Notes: a model not told the origin generated them from the letters alone. 15,375 nt of DNA from Myxococcota bacterium (GCA_963169055.1 CAUJFU010000114.1:1-15375); one strand, 5' to 3'. Shown: positions 7,374 to 14,733, counted from the stretch's first letter. Made by a program: numbers and translations.

Positions 7374-9785
7374 ATGCAGCCGATTCCCGGAAGATTTCGT
7401 CAATGGCTGAGTCGTCTTCGCGAAGAACCCATCGTGTATGACACCAGAGCATACGCACCGTTGTTAGAGAAGATTCGTGCGCTTGAAGGCGGGTTGAAGC
7501 AAGAGCAGGATGCTTTGTTGAAACAACGTGCTGCGCGTTTGCGTCAGGCTGCATCAGCGGGGAAGGCATCGGATGATCTGTTGGTCGAGGCGTTTGCGTT
7601 GGTGCGCGAAGTGGCGGATCGGTGCGTGGGTTTGCGTCCGTTTGATACGCAGATGATGGCGGGGATCGTGATGCACCAAGGCAAGATCGTGGAGATGCAA
7701 ACGGGGGAAGGCAAAACACTTGCGGCTGTGATGCCTGCTTTTTTGCGATCCATGCAGGGGAAGGGAGTGCATATCCTGACGTTTAATGACTACCTCGCAC
7801 AACGTGATGCCCGATGGATGGGAGCGGTCTTCGATTTTTTGGGCGTTTCTGTGGGCTGTATCCAAAAAGACATGAAGCCCATCGAGCGAAAAGCTGCGTG
7901 GGCTGCGGATATCACGTACGCAACAGCCAAAGAAGCGGGATTTGATTTTTTGCGCGATCAGCTTGCTCTATTTTCGGATGCCCTCGTGCATCGGCCTTTT
8001 TCGTTTGCGATCGTGGACGAAGCTGATTCGATCTTGATCGACGAGGCGCGCATCCCGCTGGTGATCGCGGGAGGAAAGCGGGATACACGCGCAGAACCCC
8101 ATCGATTGGCCGCATTGGTAAAAGATCTGGTGTTAGAGCGTCATATTCGGACAGATGAATTCCAGCGTTTGGTATATCTGACAGAAGAAGGTCTTGCGCA
8201 TCTCGAAGAATGCTTGGGGTGTGGTTCCTTGCATGCGTCTGAAAATCAGGCGCTACTGTCTGGAATTCATGTAGCGCTGCATGCGTTGATCTTGTTGCAC
8301 AAGGACGTGGATTACATCGTACGCGACGGAAAAATCGAGCTTGTCGATGAGTGGACGGGGCGGGTGGTCGAAGATCGCCAATGGCCTGACGGGATCCAAG
8401 CAGCACTCGAAGCGAAAGAAGGCTTGGCCTTGCAACCAGAAGGGCAGATCCTTGGTTCGATCGCGCTGCAACATTTGATGCGGCAATACGAGCAGATCGC
8501 GGGCATGACAGGAACTGCACGGCCCGCCCAAGCGGAGTTTGCTTTGTTTTACGGTTCGTCCGTTGTCGTCCTTCCCACGTATCGCCCTTGTGTCCGCGTG
8601 GATGAACCTGATCGCCTGTACGCAACAAAGCAAGCCAAGCACGACGCCATCTTACTCGCCGTCCAAGCTTGCCAGAAACAAGGCCGCCCTGTTCTTGTCG
8701 GAACATGTAGTGTTGAAGAATCAGAAGTTATTTCTAAGCGATTACATACTTTAGAGATCTCTCATCAAGTCTTAAACGCACGAACCGATGATCGAGAAGC
8801 GGAGATCATCGCACAAGCAGGGCGTTTGGCTGCGGTGACGATCTCCACAAATATGGCCGGGCGTGGCGTGGATATCAAATTGGGGGGAGCCGACGAAGCA
8901 GAGAGAGCAGCGGTGGTCAAGGCAGGAGGGCTGTATGTGATCGGCACAAATCGCCATGAGAGCGTGCGAATCGACGATCAGCTACGCGGTCGGTCAGGAA
9001 GACAAGGCGATCCGGGTTCGTCTTGTTTTTTTATCAGCCTTGAAGACGATCTGATGCAGCGTTTTCGTGTGATCGACTCCATACCCAAGCGCTTTTTGCC
9101 CACAGAACAAGGCGAACCGCTCGATAATCCTGCTCTGTTGCGAGCGGTGGAGCGCACACAACGCATCGTCGAAGGGCAGAATTATACGATCCGCCAGACG
9201 CTGTTTCAGTATTCTTCTTTTGTCGAAGGGCAGCGTTTGGCGTTGTCTGAGATGCGAAGAGAACTATTGCTTGGAGAAAAAGACTGGAATGAAGTGTTAA
9301 AAGAGGCGGAACCTGAATGGGTGGGTCGCCTGCTTGAAGAAGTAGGAGAAGCGGCGTTTCGGTCGATGGTTCGGGAAGTTGCGTTGTTTCATCTGGATGC
9401 GTGTTGGGCAGAACACCTTGCGCGGTTGGCAGATATCCGAGAAGGAATTCATTTACAAAGCGCCGCAGGGCATAACCCCTTTGTGGCGTTTTGCCAACAA
9501 GCGCTCTCTGCGTACGAAGCGATGGAAGAAGAGATCCCGCAGCGTGTATTGCGCACCTTTCGCTCTTCTCGTTGGGAAGCTCAGGGGTTTGTGCTGGATC
9601 GTTCGGGCATGGAGCGGCCCTCTTCCACATGGACGTATCTGATCCACGACGAAGTCTTTGAACAGGGGTTGGCCGGGATGTTTCGGGCGGCAGGTGCTGC
9701 GTTTTCAGCGGGTGGATTTTTCTTGCTGATCCCGCTGGCGATCGGGTGGGCGATCTGGCGAAGATTCTCATCACGAAAACGTTAG
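7374..9785 (+). CDS. SecA-like preprotein translocase ATPase with C-terminal membrane anchor (accessory/SecA2-type)
   Basis: An 803-residue SecA homologue, shorter than the usual ~900. SecA hydrolyses ATP to push unfolded preproteins through SecYEG. ATPase motifs are complete: Walker A MQTGEGKT (108-115), NDYLAQRDA (138-146), the DEAD box VDEADSILIDEARIPL (214-229; canonical SecA has DEVDSILIDEART), AGMTGTA (376-382), ISTNMAGRGVDIKLGG (490-505) and the block RHESVRIDDQLRGRSGRQGD (527-546). A preprotein-crosslinking region lies between (about 230-375) and a scaffold motif WAEHLARLADIREGIHL at 678-694. The region between about 635 and 665 is much shorter than in housekeeping SecA. The zinc-binding SecB tail (CxCGSGKKYKxCH) is absent; instead a hydrophobic segment (about 778-795) ends in RRFSSRKR. 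ATG with GGAG 10 nt upstream. A second, accessory SecA is the likeliest reading; whether a standard secA exists elsewhere is not visible. Confidence 0.9.
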   Translation: MQPIPGRFRQWLSRLREEPIVYDTRAYAPLLEKIRALEGGLKQEQDALLKQRAARLRQAASAGKASDDLLVEAFALVREVADRCVGLRPFDTQMMAGIVMHQGKIVEMQTGEGKTLAAVMPAFLRSMQGKGVHILTFNDYLAQRDARWMGAVFDFLGVSVGCIQKDMKPIERKAAWAADITYATAKEAGFDFLRDQLALFSDALVHRPFSFAIVDEADSILIDEARIPLVIAGGKRDTRAEPHRLAALVKDLVLERHIRTDEFQRLVYLTEEGLAHLEECLGCGSLHASENQALLSGIHVALHALILLHKDVDYIVRDGKIELVDEWTGRVVEDRQWPDGIQAALEAKEGLALQPEGQILGSIALQHLMRQYEQIAGMTGTARPAQAEFALFYGSSVVVLPTYRPCVRVDEPDRLYATKQAKHDAILLAVQACQKQGRPVLVGTCSVEESEVISKRLHTLEISHQVLNARTDDREAEIIAQAGRLAAVTISTNMAGRGVDIKLGGADEAERAAVVKAGGLYVIGTNRHESVRIDDQLRGRSGRQGDPGSSCFFISLEDDLMQRFRVIDSIPKRFLPTEQGEPLDNPALLRAVERTQRIVEGQNYTIRQTLFQYSSFVEGQRLALSEMRRELLLGEKDWNEVLKEAEPEWVGRLLEEVGEAAFRSMVREVALFHLDACWAEHLARLADIREGIHLQSAAGHNPFVAFCQQALSAYEAMEEEIPQRVLRTFRSSRWEAQGFVLDRSGMERPSSTWTYLIHDEVFEQGLAGMFRAAGAAFSAGGFFLLIPLAIGWAIWRRFSSRKR

Positions 9786-9796
9786 TCATTTCTACC

Positions 9797-9802
9797 GCGA
9801 TC
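9797..9802. repeat. 6-bp direct repeat flanking copy C (left)
   Basis: GCGATC directly before the element end at 9803; the identical hexamer sits directly after the other end at 9972-9977. Together they look like a target-site duplication. Confidence 0.6.
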
Positions 9803-9971
9803 AGGAGTTACGCAGTTGGCCCAAAAAAAGCCGCGTTCGCACCCGTTCAAGCGAGAGCGTTGTTGGTTTGAAAAACGGTGATCTTTTCGCCGATATGGGG
9901 TCAAGGGGCGATAGTCCCTTGCGGGGCGTGGGGCAGCGCCCCACAAAACAGAGCAACGGCGCAAGTTCCAT
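9803..9971 (-). mobile_element. MITE-like element, copy C (inverted orientation)
   Basis: Read on the minus strand, this copy runs from ATGGAACTTGCGCCGTTG (9971 leftward) to CAACTGCGTAACTCCT (9803), the same ends as copy A in reverse orientation. The hairpin GTGGGGC...GCCCCAC is at 9928-9944 and the second, CAAGGG...CCCTTG, at 9902-9921. It closely resembles copy A over its whole length. It sits between the convergent SecA-like and pirin genes and ends right beside the pirin stop codon. Perfect 6-bp direct repeats GCGATC flank it. Confidence 0.87.
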
Positions 9972-9977
9972 GCGATC
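9972..9977. repeat. 6-bp direct repeat flanking copy C (right)
   Basis: GCGATC, identical to 9797-9802. It overlaps the pirin stop codon (TGA on the minus strand at 9976-9978), so the insertion happened at the very end of that gene. Confidence 0.6.
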
Positions 9978-11013
9978 AGGAAGAATGCGGCGGTGCGTCA
10001 GGGGTTTCTTTGCGCCCATCGGCGTGGATGGCAAACCGCTTTGCTTCTCGTGGGTGAGCAGGCCCATCGTCGCTCCAAGGCCAGCCTCCAAAACCCGTGC
10101 GTTGATACGCCGCGATCACGGGTCGGATATCTTCGGGTTGGTTGACCACAAAAGGCCCGTGATGCGAGACGGGTTCGCCAATAGGCCGCCCTTGAAGCAA
10201 GAGGATCTCCGCAGGTTCTTCGCCATTTTGGAGAAAAAGACTTGCGTCTGAACGGACTTGAATCGAGTGCTTGTTTTCGATATTTTTTTGTTCGACTTGG
10301 ATACTTTTTCCCTTGAAAAAAGAAAGGACGCGATGGGCTTCTTTGGAGGTTGGTGGAAGTGTCCATTGAGCGTGGGGGGCGAGTTGGATCGTCCAGATCG
10401 CGATATCGGAAGAAGCCCTTGCAGCCCAAGAGCTTGGCGGCGGGGCGAGGGGTTGTGTTTCTCCGAGCGCACCCGCGATTACGCGGATGGTTGTTTGTCG
10501 GCCCATCTCATCGGTGTGATGGACGATGGGGATCTGGTGTTTCCAAAACATCGTGAAATAGGGATCTTTGCTTTTGTCTTCGCGTGGAAGATTGAGCCAG
10601 ATCTGGAAAAGCTCCGTTGGATTGGGCCGCTCGCGATGCACCAAAGGGAACATCTCCGAATGTACGACGCCTTTTCCTGCGGTCATCCATTGCACGTCGC
10701 CTTCACCAAAGCGGGCGGTTGCGCCCAAAGAGTCGGAATGATCGATGTATCCTGCCCGTCCGATGGTGATCGTCTCAAATCCATAATGCGGATGTTGAGG
10801 AAAGCCCGGGATGGTCGAGCCGTGGTACATACTCCATCCATCTTTTCCACCAAAGTCTGCGCCGATAGATCGGCCTTTGAGGCTTGCGTTCGGTCCCATC
10901 TGTTCGTTCCCTTCGGGATAATCGTCTTTGTGATAAACGCAGAACAAAAAGGGATCGAGCGTTTGCCAAGGAAAGCCAAGTGGTGAGATGCGTAGGATTT
11001 TGTTATTATTCAT
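9976..11013 (-). CDS. Pirin family protein (bicupin)
   Basis: Pirins are cytoplasmic iron-binding bicupins; some bacterial members act as quercetin dioxygenases and others modulate metabolic enzymes, so the actual activity is open. The 345 residues include the N-terminal cupin with PQHPHYGFETITIG (72-85) and GEGDVQWMTAGKGVVHSEMF (103-122). These supply the usual metal ligands His74, His76, His118 and Glu120, all present. A C-terminal cupin region is at about 205-300. Family pirins are often 230-300 residues; this one is longer, with an extended N-terminus (PEGNEQMGP near 33-41) and a tail after 320. The frame stays open to 11112, but the ATG at 11011-11013 has AAGGAG only 5 nt upstream and is the start chosen. 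It converges with the SecA-like gene across MITE-like copy C, whose insertion abuts this stop codon. Confidence 0.92.
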   Translation of the reverse strand: MNNNKILRISPLGFPWQTLDPFLFCVYHKDDYPEGNEQMGPNASLKGRSIGADFGGKDGWSMYHGSTIPGFPQHPHYGFETITIGRAGYIDHSDSLGATARFGEGDVQWMTAGKGVVHSEMFPLVHRERPNPTELFQIWLNLPREDKSKDPYFTMFWKHQIPIVHHTDEMGRQTTIRVIAGALGETQPLAPPPSSWAARASSDIAIWTIQLAPHAQWTLPPTSKEAHRVLSFFKGKSIQVEQKNIENKHSIQVRSDASLFLQNGEEPAEILLLQGRPIGEPVSHHGPFVVNQPEDIRPVIAAYQRTGFGGWPWSDDGPAHPREAKRFAIHADGRKETPDAPPHSS

Positions 11014-11018
11014 GTTTT

Positions 11019-11024
11019 CTCCTT
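11019..11024 (-). promoter_or_regulatory. Ribosome binding site of the pirin gene
   Basis: AAGGAG on the minus strand, 5 nt before the ATG at 11011-11013. It decides this start over an in-frame upstream one at 11112. Confidence 0.8.
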
Positions 11025-11080
11025 TTGGCATGAGCCTTTTTGACAGGACAGGGCGTGGAGCTTGTTTAGGTGTTTGTCGA

Positions 11081-11108
11081 GCGCAAACGATTCGCAAAGG
11101 GGACAGGC
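11081..11108 (+). repeat. 28-bp direct repeat, copy 1
   Basis: GCGCAAACGATTCG followed by CAAAGGGGACAGGC. It matches copy 2 at 24 of 28 positions, with all four differences clustered in the centre (positions 12 and 15-17), leaving identical arms GCGCAAACGAT and GGGGACAGGC. Confidence 0.75.
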
Positions 11109-11141
11109 GCAACGTTGTGTGGGTGGTCGACCTGCGTGGTC

Positions 11142-11169
11142 GCGCAAACGATCCGTGCAGGGGACAGGC
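11142..11169 (+). repeat. 28-bp direct repeat, copy 2
   Basis: Second copy, starting 61 bp after the first (about six helical turns) in the same orientation, with identical outer arms. This arrangement would suit two protein-binding sites on one face of the helix, or a duplicated recombination target. Confidence 0.75.
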
Positions 11170-11377
11170 AGTGGGGAGCCTCAGATTTTTGAGGGGGATT
11201 TGGATATCTGCTGCTTTCGATCGAGTTCAAACAGGTGGTAAAAAGCATAGAAGTGGTTGATTGGAAAAGAGATGTGTGGACAGTCTCAGGATATGGGAAC
11301 GAATATTGATGCCTGTTGCGGCGTTTGCGTCTGCCTCGTTCTGAGGCGCGGATGTTTTTGAGAGGAAGGATAAAACC

Positions 11378-12799
11378 ATGCTTCGTGTCAAAGTGCAGTT
11401 TTGGGTGGTGTTTGGTCTGTGGGTGTTTGGGGTTTGGGGGAGCGGTTGTGGTGTGACCCTACCCGACAAGGTGTGCCGATACAACGACAAAGAATACGCG
11501 CAGGGGAGCAGCTTTGCTGCATCCGATGGCTGCAACACTTGTACTTGTCAGCAAGGTGCAATCAGTTGTACAGAGAAAGCCTGTCTTCCGAAGACCTGTG
11601 CGTATGCAGGAAAAACATACAAAGAAGGCGAGTCTTTTCCTGCAACGGATGGTTGCAATTCGTGTATGTGCAACAACGGCGTGCCGATGTGTACTTTGAT
11701 GGTGTGCGCCAAAGACTGCCTGTTTCAAGGCAAAACGTACAAAGAAGGCAGCACATTTCCTGCTGCGGATGGTTGCAATACTTGTGTTTGTAGCGGCGGT
11801 GGGGTGAGTTGTACAAAGAAAAATTGTACGGAAAAATCTTGCGGTGGACACGTTGCACCGGGCGTCGACAACACTTGTCCAAGCGACCAGTATTGCCACT
11901 ATGCGTTGGACAAGATGTGCGGTGCTGCCGATCATCCCGGTGTTTGCAAAGTCAAGCCTACAGGATGCCCCGAGTACTATGCGCCTGTTTGTGGATGCGA
12001 TGGAAAAACGTACGAAAACGAGTGCGTAGCCAACGCAGCAGGAACATCGGCAGCCCAGATCGGCGCTTGTGCAACACCCCAACAATGCGAATTCAACGGC
12101 AAGATCTACAAAGACGGAGAATCCTTCTGTGATAAAGGAAGCAAGTGTTCGTGCTTCAAAGGAAAAGTGGCTTGTACGGACGAAGCTTGCGCAGAGTCGT
12201 TTTGTGGAGGGGAAGCAGGACTCCGTTGTGCCGATGGCAAATATTGCAAGATCGAGAAAGGCTGCGGATTTGACGATGGTACGGGCGTTTGTGTTGACAA
12301 GCCAAAAAGCTGCAACCTGATTCATCAGCCTGTGTGTGGTTGCGATGGAAAGACTTATAGCAATGCTTGTGATGCCGCGATGGCGGGTCTTTCTGTTCAA
12401 TACGAAGGCGAGTGCAAAAGCCAGCCGGGTGTTTGCGTATACAACGGCCAACGCTATAAAGAAGGCGAATCTTTCCCATCAGGCGACGGTTGTAATACTT
12501 GCACCTGCCGAGGCGGAAGCGTTCTTTGCTCGAAGATGCCTTGTACAGGTAAATCCTGTGGCGGCCTTGTTCCTCCCGGCGTCGATAACTCTTGCCCGGA
12601 CGATCAGTATTGTCAGTACAGCTTGACCGCCATGTGCGGAGCCGCCGATCATCCCGGGGTTTGTATGCCCAAGCCAACAGGTTGTCGTGGAGAATATAAG
12701 CCTGTGTGCGGTTGTGACGGTAAAACGTACAGCAACGATTGCGAAGCCGCACGGGTGGGCGTCTCGGTTCAGTCGGTAGGCGCTTGCAAACAACCGTGA
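11378..12799 (+). CDS. Lipoprotein with VWC-like and Kazal-type protease inhibitor modules
   Basis: A 473-residue exported Cys-rich protein. Residues 1-24 are a signal peptide ending in GSGC (Cys24 probably lipidated, though the lipobox is imperfect). VWC-like modules (YKEGESFPxxDGCNTCTC, then C...C) lie at 33-69, 74-110, 114-150, 237-271 (divergent) and 353-389. Kazal modules with the signature PVCGCDGKTYxNxC lie at about 197-231, 312-346 and 436-470; each follows a CGG...YC...GVC segment typical of bacterial Kazal proteins. The order is V-V-V-K-V-K-V-K. Residues 114-231 and 353-470 are equal in length (118) and about 60% identical by eye, so the protein grew by duplicating a V-K unit. Kazal domains inhibit serine proteases by inserting a loop into the active site, so a surface inhibitor is the natural inference; target unknown. 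ATG with AAGGA 7 nt upstream. The neighbour downstream converges. Confidence 0.9.
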   Translation: MLRVKVQFWVVFGLWVFGVWGSGCGVTLPDKVCRYNDKEYAQGSSFAASDGCNTCTCQQGAISCTEKACLPKTCAYAGKTYKEGESFPATDGCNSCMCNNGVPMCTLMVCAKDCLFQGKTYKEGSTFPAADGCNTCVCSGGGVSCTKKNCTEKSCGGHVAPGVDNTCPSDQYCHYALDKMCGAADHPGVCKVKPTGCPEYYAPVCGCDGKTYENECVANAAGTSAAQIGACATPQQCEFNGKIYKDGESFCDKGSKCSCFKGKVACTDEACAESFCGGEAGLRCADGKYCKIEKGCGFDDGTGVCVDKPKSCNLIHQPVCGCDGKTYSNACDAAMAGLSVQYEGECKSQPGVCVYNGQRYKEGESFPSGDGCNTCTCRGGSVLCSKMPCTGKSCGGLVPPGVDNSCPDDQYCQYSLTAMCGAADHPGVCMPKPTGCRGEYKPVCGCDGKTYSNDCEAARVGVSVQSVGACKQP

Positions 12800-12904
12800 G
12801 CTACCCAAGCCTAAAAGGCATTGGGCTTTGCGGGTTCTCCCTGTAAATACGGTTTGAGCCTTCAACCTGTCGGGTGTGTCTTGCGGCGGGAGTTCGCGGT
12901 GGGA

Positions 12905-12934
12905 GGGTTGGGGATCAAGGGTTGGGGATCAAGG
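12905..12934. repeat. 14-bp tandem repeat spanning the beta-propeller gene stop
   Basis: Two overlapping copies of GGGTTGGGGATCAAGG begin at 12905 and 12919, giving a 14-bp period. The stop codon of the leftward gene (TGA at 12929-12931) lies within the second copy. A unit of 14 bp is not a multiple of three, so a slip here would change the end of the protein. Confidence 0.7.
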
Positions 12935-14317
12935 TTTGGGGGGTTGTTGTTGGAGAGGGCGGCGGACCATCCAAGGGATGCTCTTGATCTGTTGGTTAAG
13001 CACTCTGTCAAAGAAAAGTACACCACCATTACAACCGATCGCCACGACACGTCCATCAGGAGAAAAGGCGACGCGTTCAGGATTGTGTTCGGGGCCTCGG
13101 GCGCTTCCAAAGCGGAAATACGTTGTCCGAAAAAGGCATTGTTGGATCGTCCAGACCTTTTGAAGTTTGTAGGTTGTTGTGTCGTAGAAAAAGATCTTGG
13201 TGTCTTTGTGGTTGGAAGGATTGGCGAAATGGAAGCCGGAGGGTGTGCGTGCGTAGGTCCATGATTGGCCGATACTGGCTTGGCTGATCAGTAGGAATGT
13301 CTTCTGATCGGGAGAGTACAGCGGCAAAAGCTCGGGAAATCCCTTTTGAGCGATACCGAACATACGCTTACCACGCTTCAGATCCCAGATCTCCGCGTGC
13401 CCGCGTGTTGCGATCGCAGTGTGTCCGTTGTTCGCCAGCGCCAAGCGTTCAAGTGGATATGAAAAAGGCCGTATCGTTGTTGTCAGAATCTCTTTCTTTA
13501 AGGTGTCGATCCAGAGTATTTCATCGTGGTATTTTTTGAGATCTTTTGTGGTGTTGCGTTGAGAGATGGCAGCATAACGACCGTTGGAAGAAAGTGTGAG
13601 CGCGGTGGTATCGGCACGTTCGGCTTTGTTTGGCAACAGCCCTTGCGCCTTCCCTGAGGCAAAGAACGCGATCTTACTCCAACCACCAACGAGCGCGGTT
13701 TGTGGAGCCGAACGAGAAAAAGTTGCAAAAGAAGTTCCATATTCTCCACTAAAAATAGGATTTTTTTGACCGATTTTGTGGATCGTGAATTGATTCCCAT
13801 TTAGACCCTCGCCCGGCGTATATACGCGCCAAGCCCCAAACAAGCTTTCCTTTTCAAGGAAGCTCACTTGTACAATATCTCCGTAGGGGCCTGCGAACTC
13901 TTGCTCAATGCCCGACCACCAAGACCAAGAACGGACTCCGCCATCTTTTCCTGCGGCTCCCACGATGACGCGATCCCCTCGATCGGAGAACGCAACGCTT
14001 TGCACATAAGGATAACCGCCGCGTAGTGGGTTGAGGAAAGTGAAACTGGGGGGGGCATGTGGGGCGGCTTGGTTGTGTTGTGTGGGCCTTGATGTCGGAA
14101 GGACGGGGCGTGGTGCTGATTTGGGAAGAGTGGGCTTGTTGTGCTGGGTGGTTGTGTTGGGGTGAGTTGTTTGGGCTGTCGTTGGCGATACGGAAAGGAA
14201 GAACAGACCAAGCGCGAGCCATGAGAATCTTTGAACAGAGCGAAGATTTCTGCGAGAAGGGCCGAGCTTTTGGGCTAATGTACGCGGCGAAGGCAAACGG
14301 AAGGGAAGAGGTTGCAT
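12929..14317 (-). CDS. Exported WD40-like beta-propeller protein, function unknown
   Basis: A 462-residue protein with a signal peptide: basic n-region (SRRNLRSVQR), hydrophobic core WLALGLFFLSVSP (33-45), then TTAQ, a plausible signal peptidase I site near 48. A Thr/Pro/Gln/His-rich linker follows (50-90). The rest shows repeated propeller-like blades of the form xVAFSpDGrxxaxGxxxGxxxxwd: SVAFSDRGDRVIVGA (107-121), ALTLSSNGRYAAIS (239-252), RLALANNGHTAIATRGHAEI (291-310) followed by WDL, and RVAFSPDGRVVAIGCNGGVLF (415-435). Such domains usually serve as binding platforms; no catalytic motif is seen. The upstream in-frame stretch to 14437 is not needed: ATG at 14315-14317 has AAGGAG 7 nt before it. 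The gene converges with the VWC/Kazal gene across a 129-bp gap. Confidence 0.82.
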   Translation of the reverse strand: MQPLPFRLPSPRTLAQKLGPSRRNLRSVQRFSWLALGLFFLSVSPTTAQTTHPNTTTQHNKPTLPKSAPRPVLPTSRPTQHNQAAPHAPPSFTFLNPLRGGYPYVQSVAFSDRGDRVIVGAAGKDGGVRSWSWWSGIEQEFAGPYGDIVQVSFLEKESLFGAWRVYTPGEGLNGNQFTIHKIGQKNPIFSGEYGTSFATFSRSAPQTALVGGWSKIAFFASGKAQGLLPNKAERADTTALTLSSNGRYAAISQRNTTKDLKKYHDEILWIDTLKKEILTTTIRPFSYPLERLALANNGHTAIATRGHAEIWDLKRGKRMFGIAQKGFPELLPLYSPDQKTFLLISQASIGQSWTYARTPSGFHFANPSNHKDTKIFFYDTTTYKLQKVWTIQQCLFRTTYFRFGSARGPEHNPERVAFSPDGRVVAIGCNGGVLFFDRVLNQQIKSIPWMVRRPLQQQPPKP

Positions 14318-14324
14318 GTGTAAG

Positions 14325-14330
14325 CTCCTT
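14325..14330 (-). promoter_or_regulatory. Ribosome binding site of the beta-propeller gene
   Basis: AAGGAG on the minus strand, 7 nt before the ATG at 14315-14317. It fixes the start and excludes a 40-codon upstream extension. Confidence 0.8.
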
Positions 14331-14522
14331 TTTGTTTTTGTGAGCGTGTTTGAACTCCAGCCCGCAGGACGAGGTCGCAAGGAAAGCGTCGCGCAGGACG
14401 GGGGCGAATTTGCTTTGCACCCTCGGGCATTGTACAAGTGGGGAGTCTTGTTTCAAGATGGAAGTGGCGCGGTTGGACTTGTGGTTGTGGGGCTCGGCCT
14501 TGTTCGCGTCGAGGGCTTGGCT

Positions 14523-14689
14523 TGTCAAATGGAGGTTGGGCTTGTGTTTGTGGGGCTTTGCCCCACACCCTGCAAGGGGTCTTGTCCCCTTGACCCCGTG
14601 TTGGCGGGGTGATCTTAATTTTTTCAAACAAGCGGCAGCTCCGCTTGAAGTGTCGCGAATACGGGTTTTTTACTGGCCGCGTGATCCCT
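14523..14689 (+). mobile_element. MITE-like element, copy D (left end decayed)
   Basis: The most diverged copy. Recognisable parts are GTTGGG near the left, the hairpin GTGGGGC-TTT-GCCCCAC (14550-14566), a strong second hairpin CAAGGGG...CCCCTTG (14573-14592), TTGACCCCGTGTTGGCG, an AAGCGG...CCGCTT inverted repeat, CGCTTGAAGTGTCGCGAATACGGG with a following T run, and a right end CCGCGTGATCCCTAT. Length counted to the aligned left end is again 167 bp. The left terminal repeat is no longer recognisable, so that boundary is by alignment only. Confidence 0.75.
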
Positions 14690-14733
14690 ATGAAGAGAGT
14701 GGATCTGCTTTGTTGATGGGTAGCGCATGGTAC

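Larger units (their letters stand above)
11014..11377. other. Divergent intergenic region between pirin and VWC/Kazal genes
   Basis: A 364-bp gap that should carry promoters for both outward genes. It contains two copies of a 28-bp direct repeat (11081-11108 and 11142-11169) and small inverted repeats (CCTCA...TGAGG at 11179-11194; GCCTC...GAGGC at 11333-11347, in the leader of the rightward gene). A TTGACA at 11040-11045 is a tempting -35 box, but no good -10 follows. No small gene is supported. Confidence 0.55.

Noticed and set aside
11040-11068. TTGACA as a -35 promoter box
   Set aside because: The hexamer at the right spacing (TGTTTA) is a poor -10 box, so the match may be chance.
11014-11112. 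33-codon upstream extension of the pirin gene
   Set aside because: AAGGAG stands 5 nt before the ATG at 11013, and the upstream residues do not resemble a pirin N-terminus.
11459-12451. Leftward open frame (330 codons) opposite the VWC/Kazal gene
   Set aside because: It is a shadow of the repetitive Cys-rich coding on the + strand, with no ribosome site or recognisable domain.
12807-12828. AAGCC...GGCTT inverted repeat as a terminator between the convergent genes
   Set aside because: It has only a 5-bp stem with a 12-nt loop and no T run on either strand.
14318-14437. 40-codon upstream extension of the beta-propeller gene
   Set aside because: It would place a long non-hydrophobic stretch before the signal peptide, and a strong ribosome site marks the ATG at 14317.
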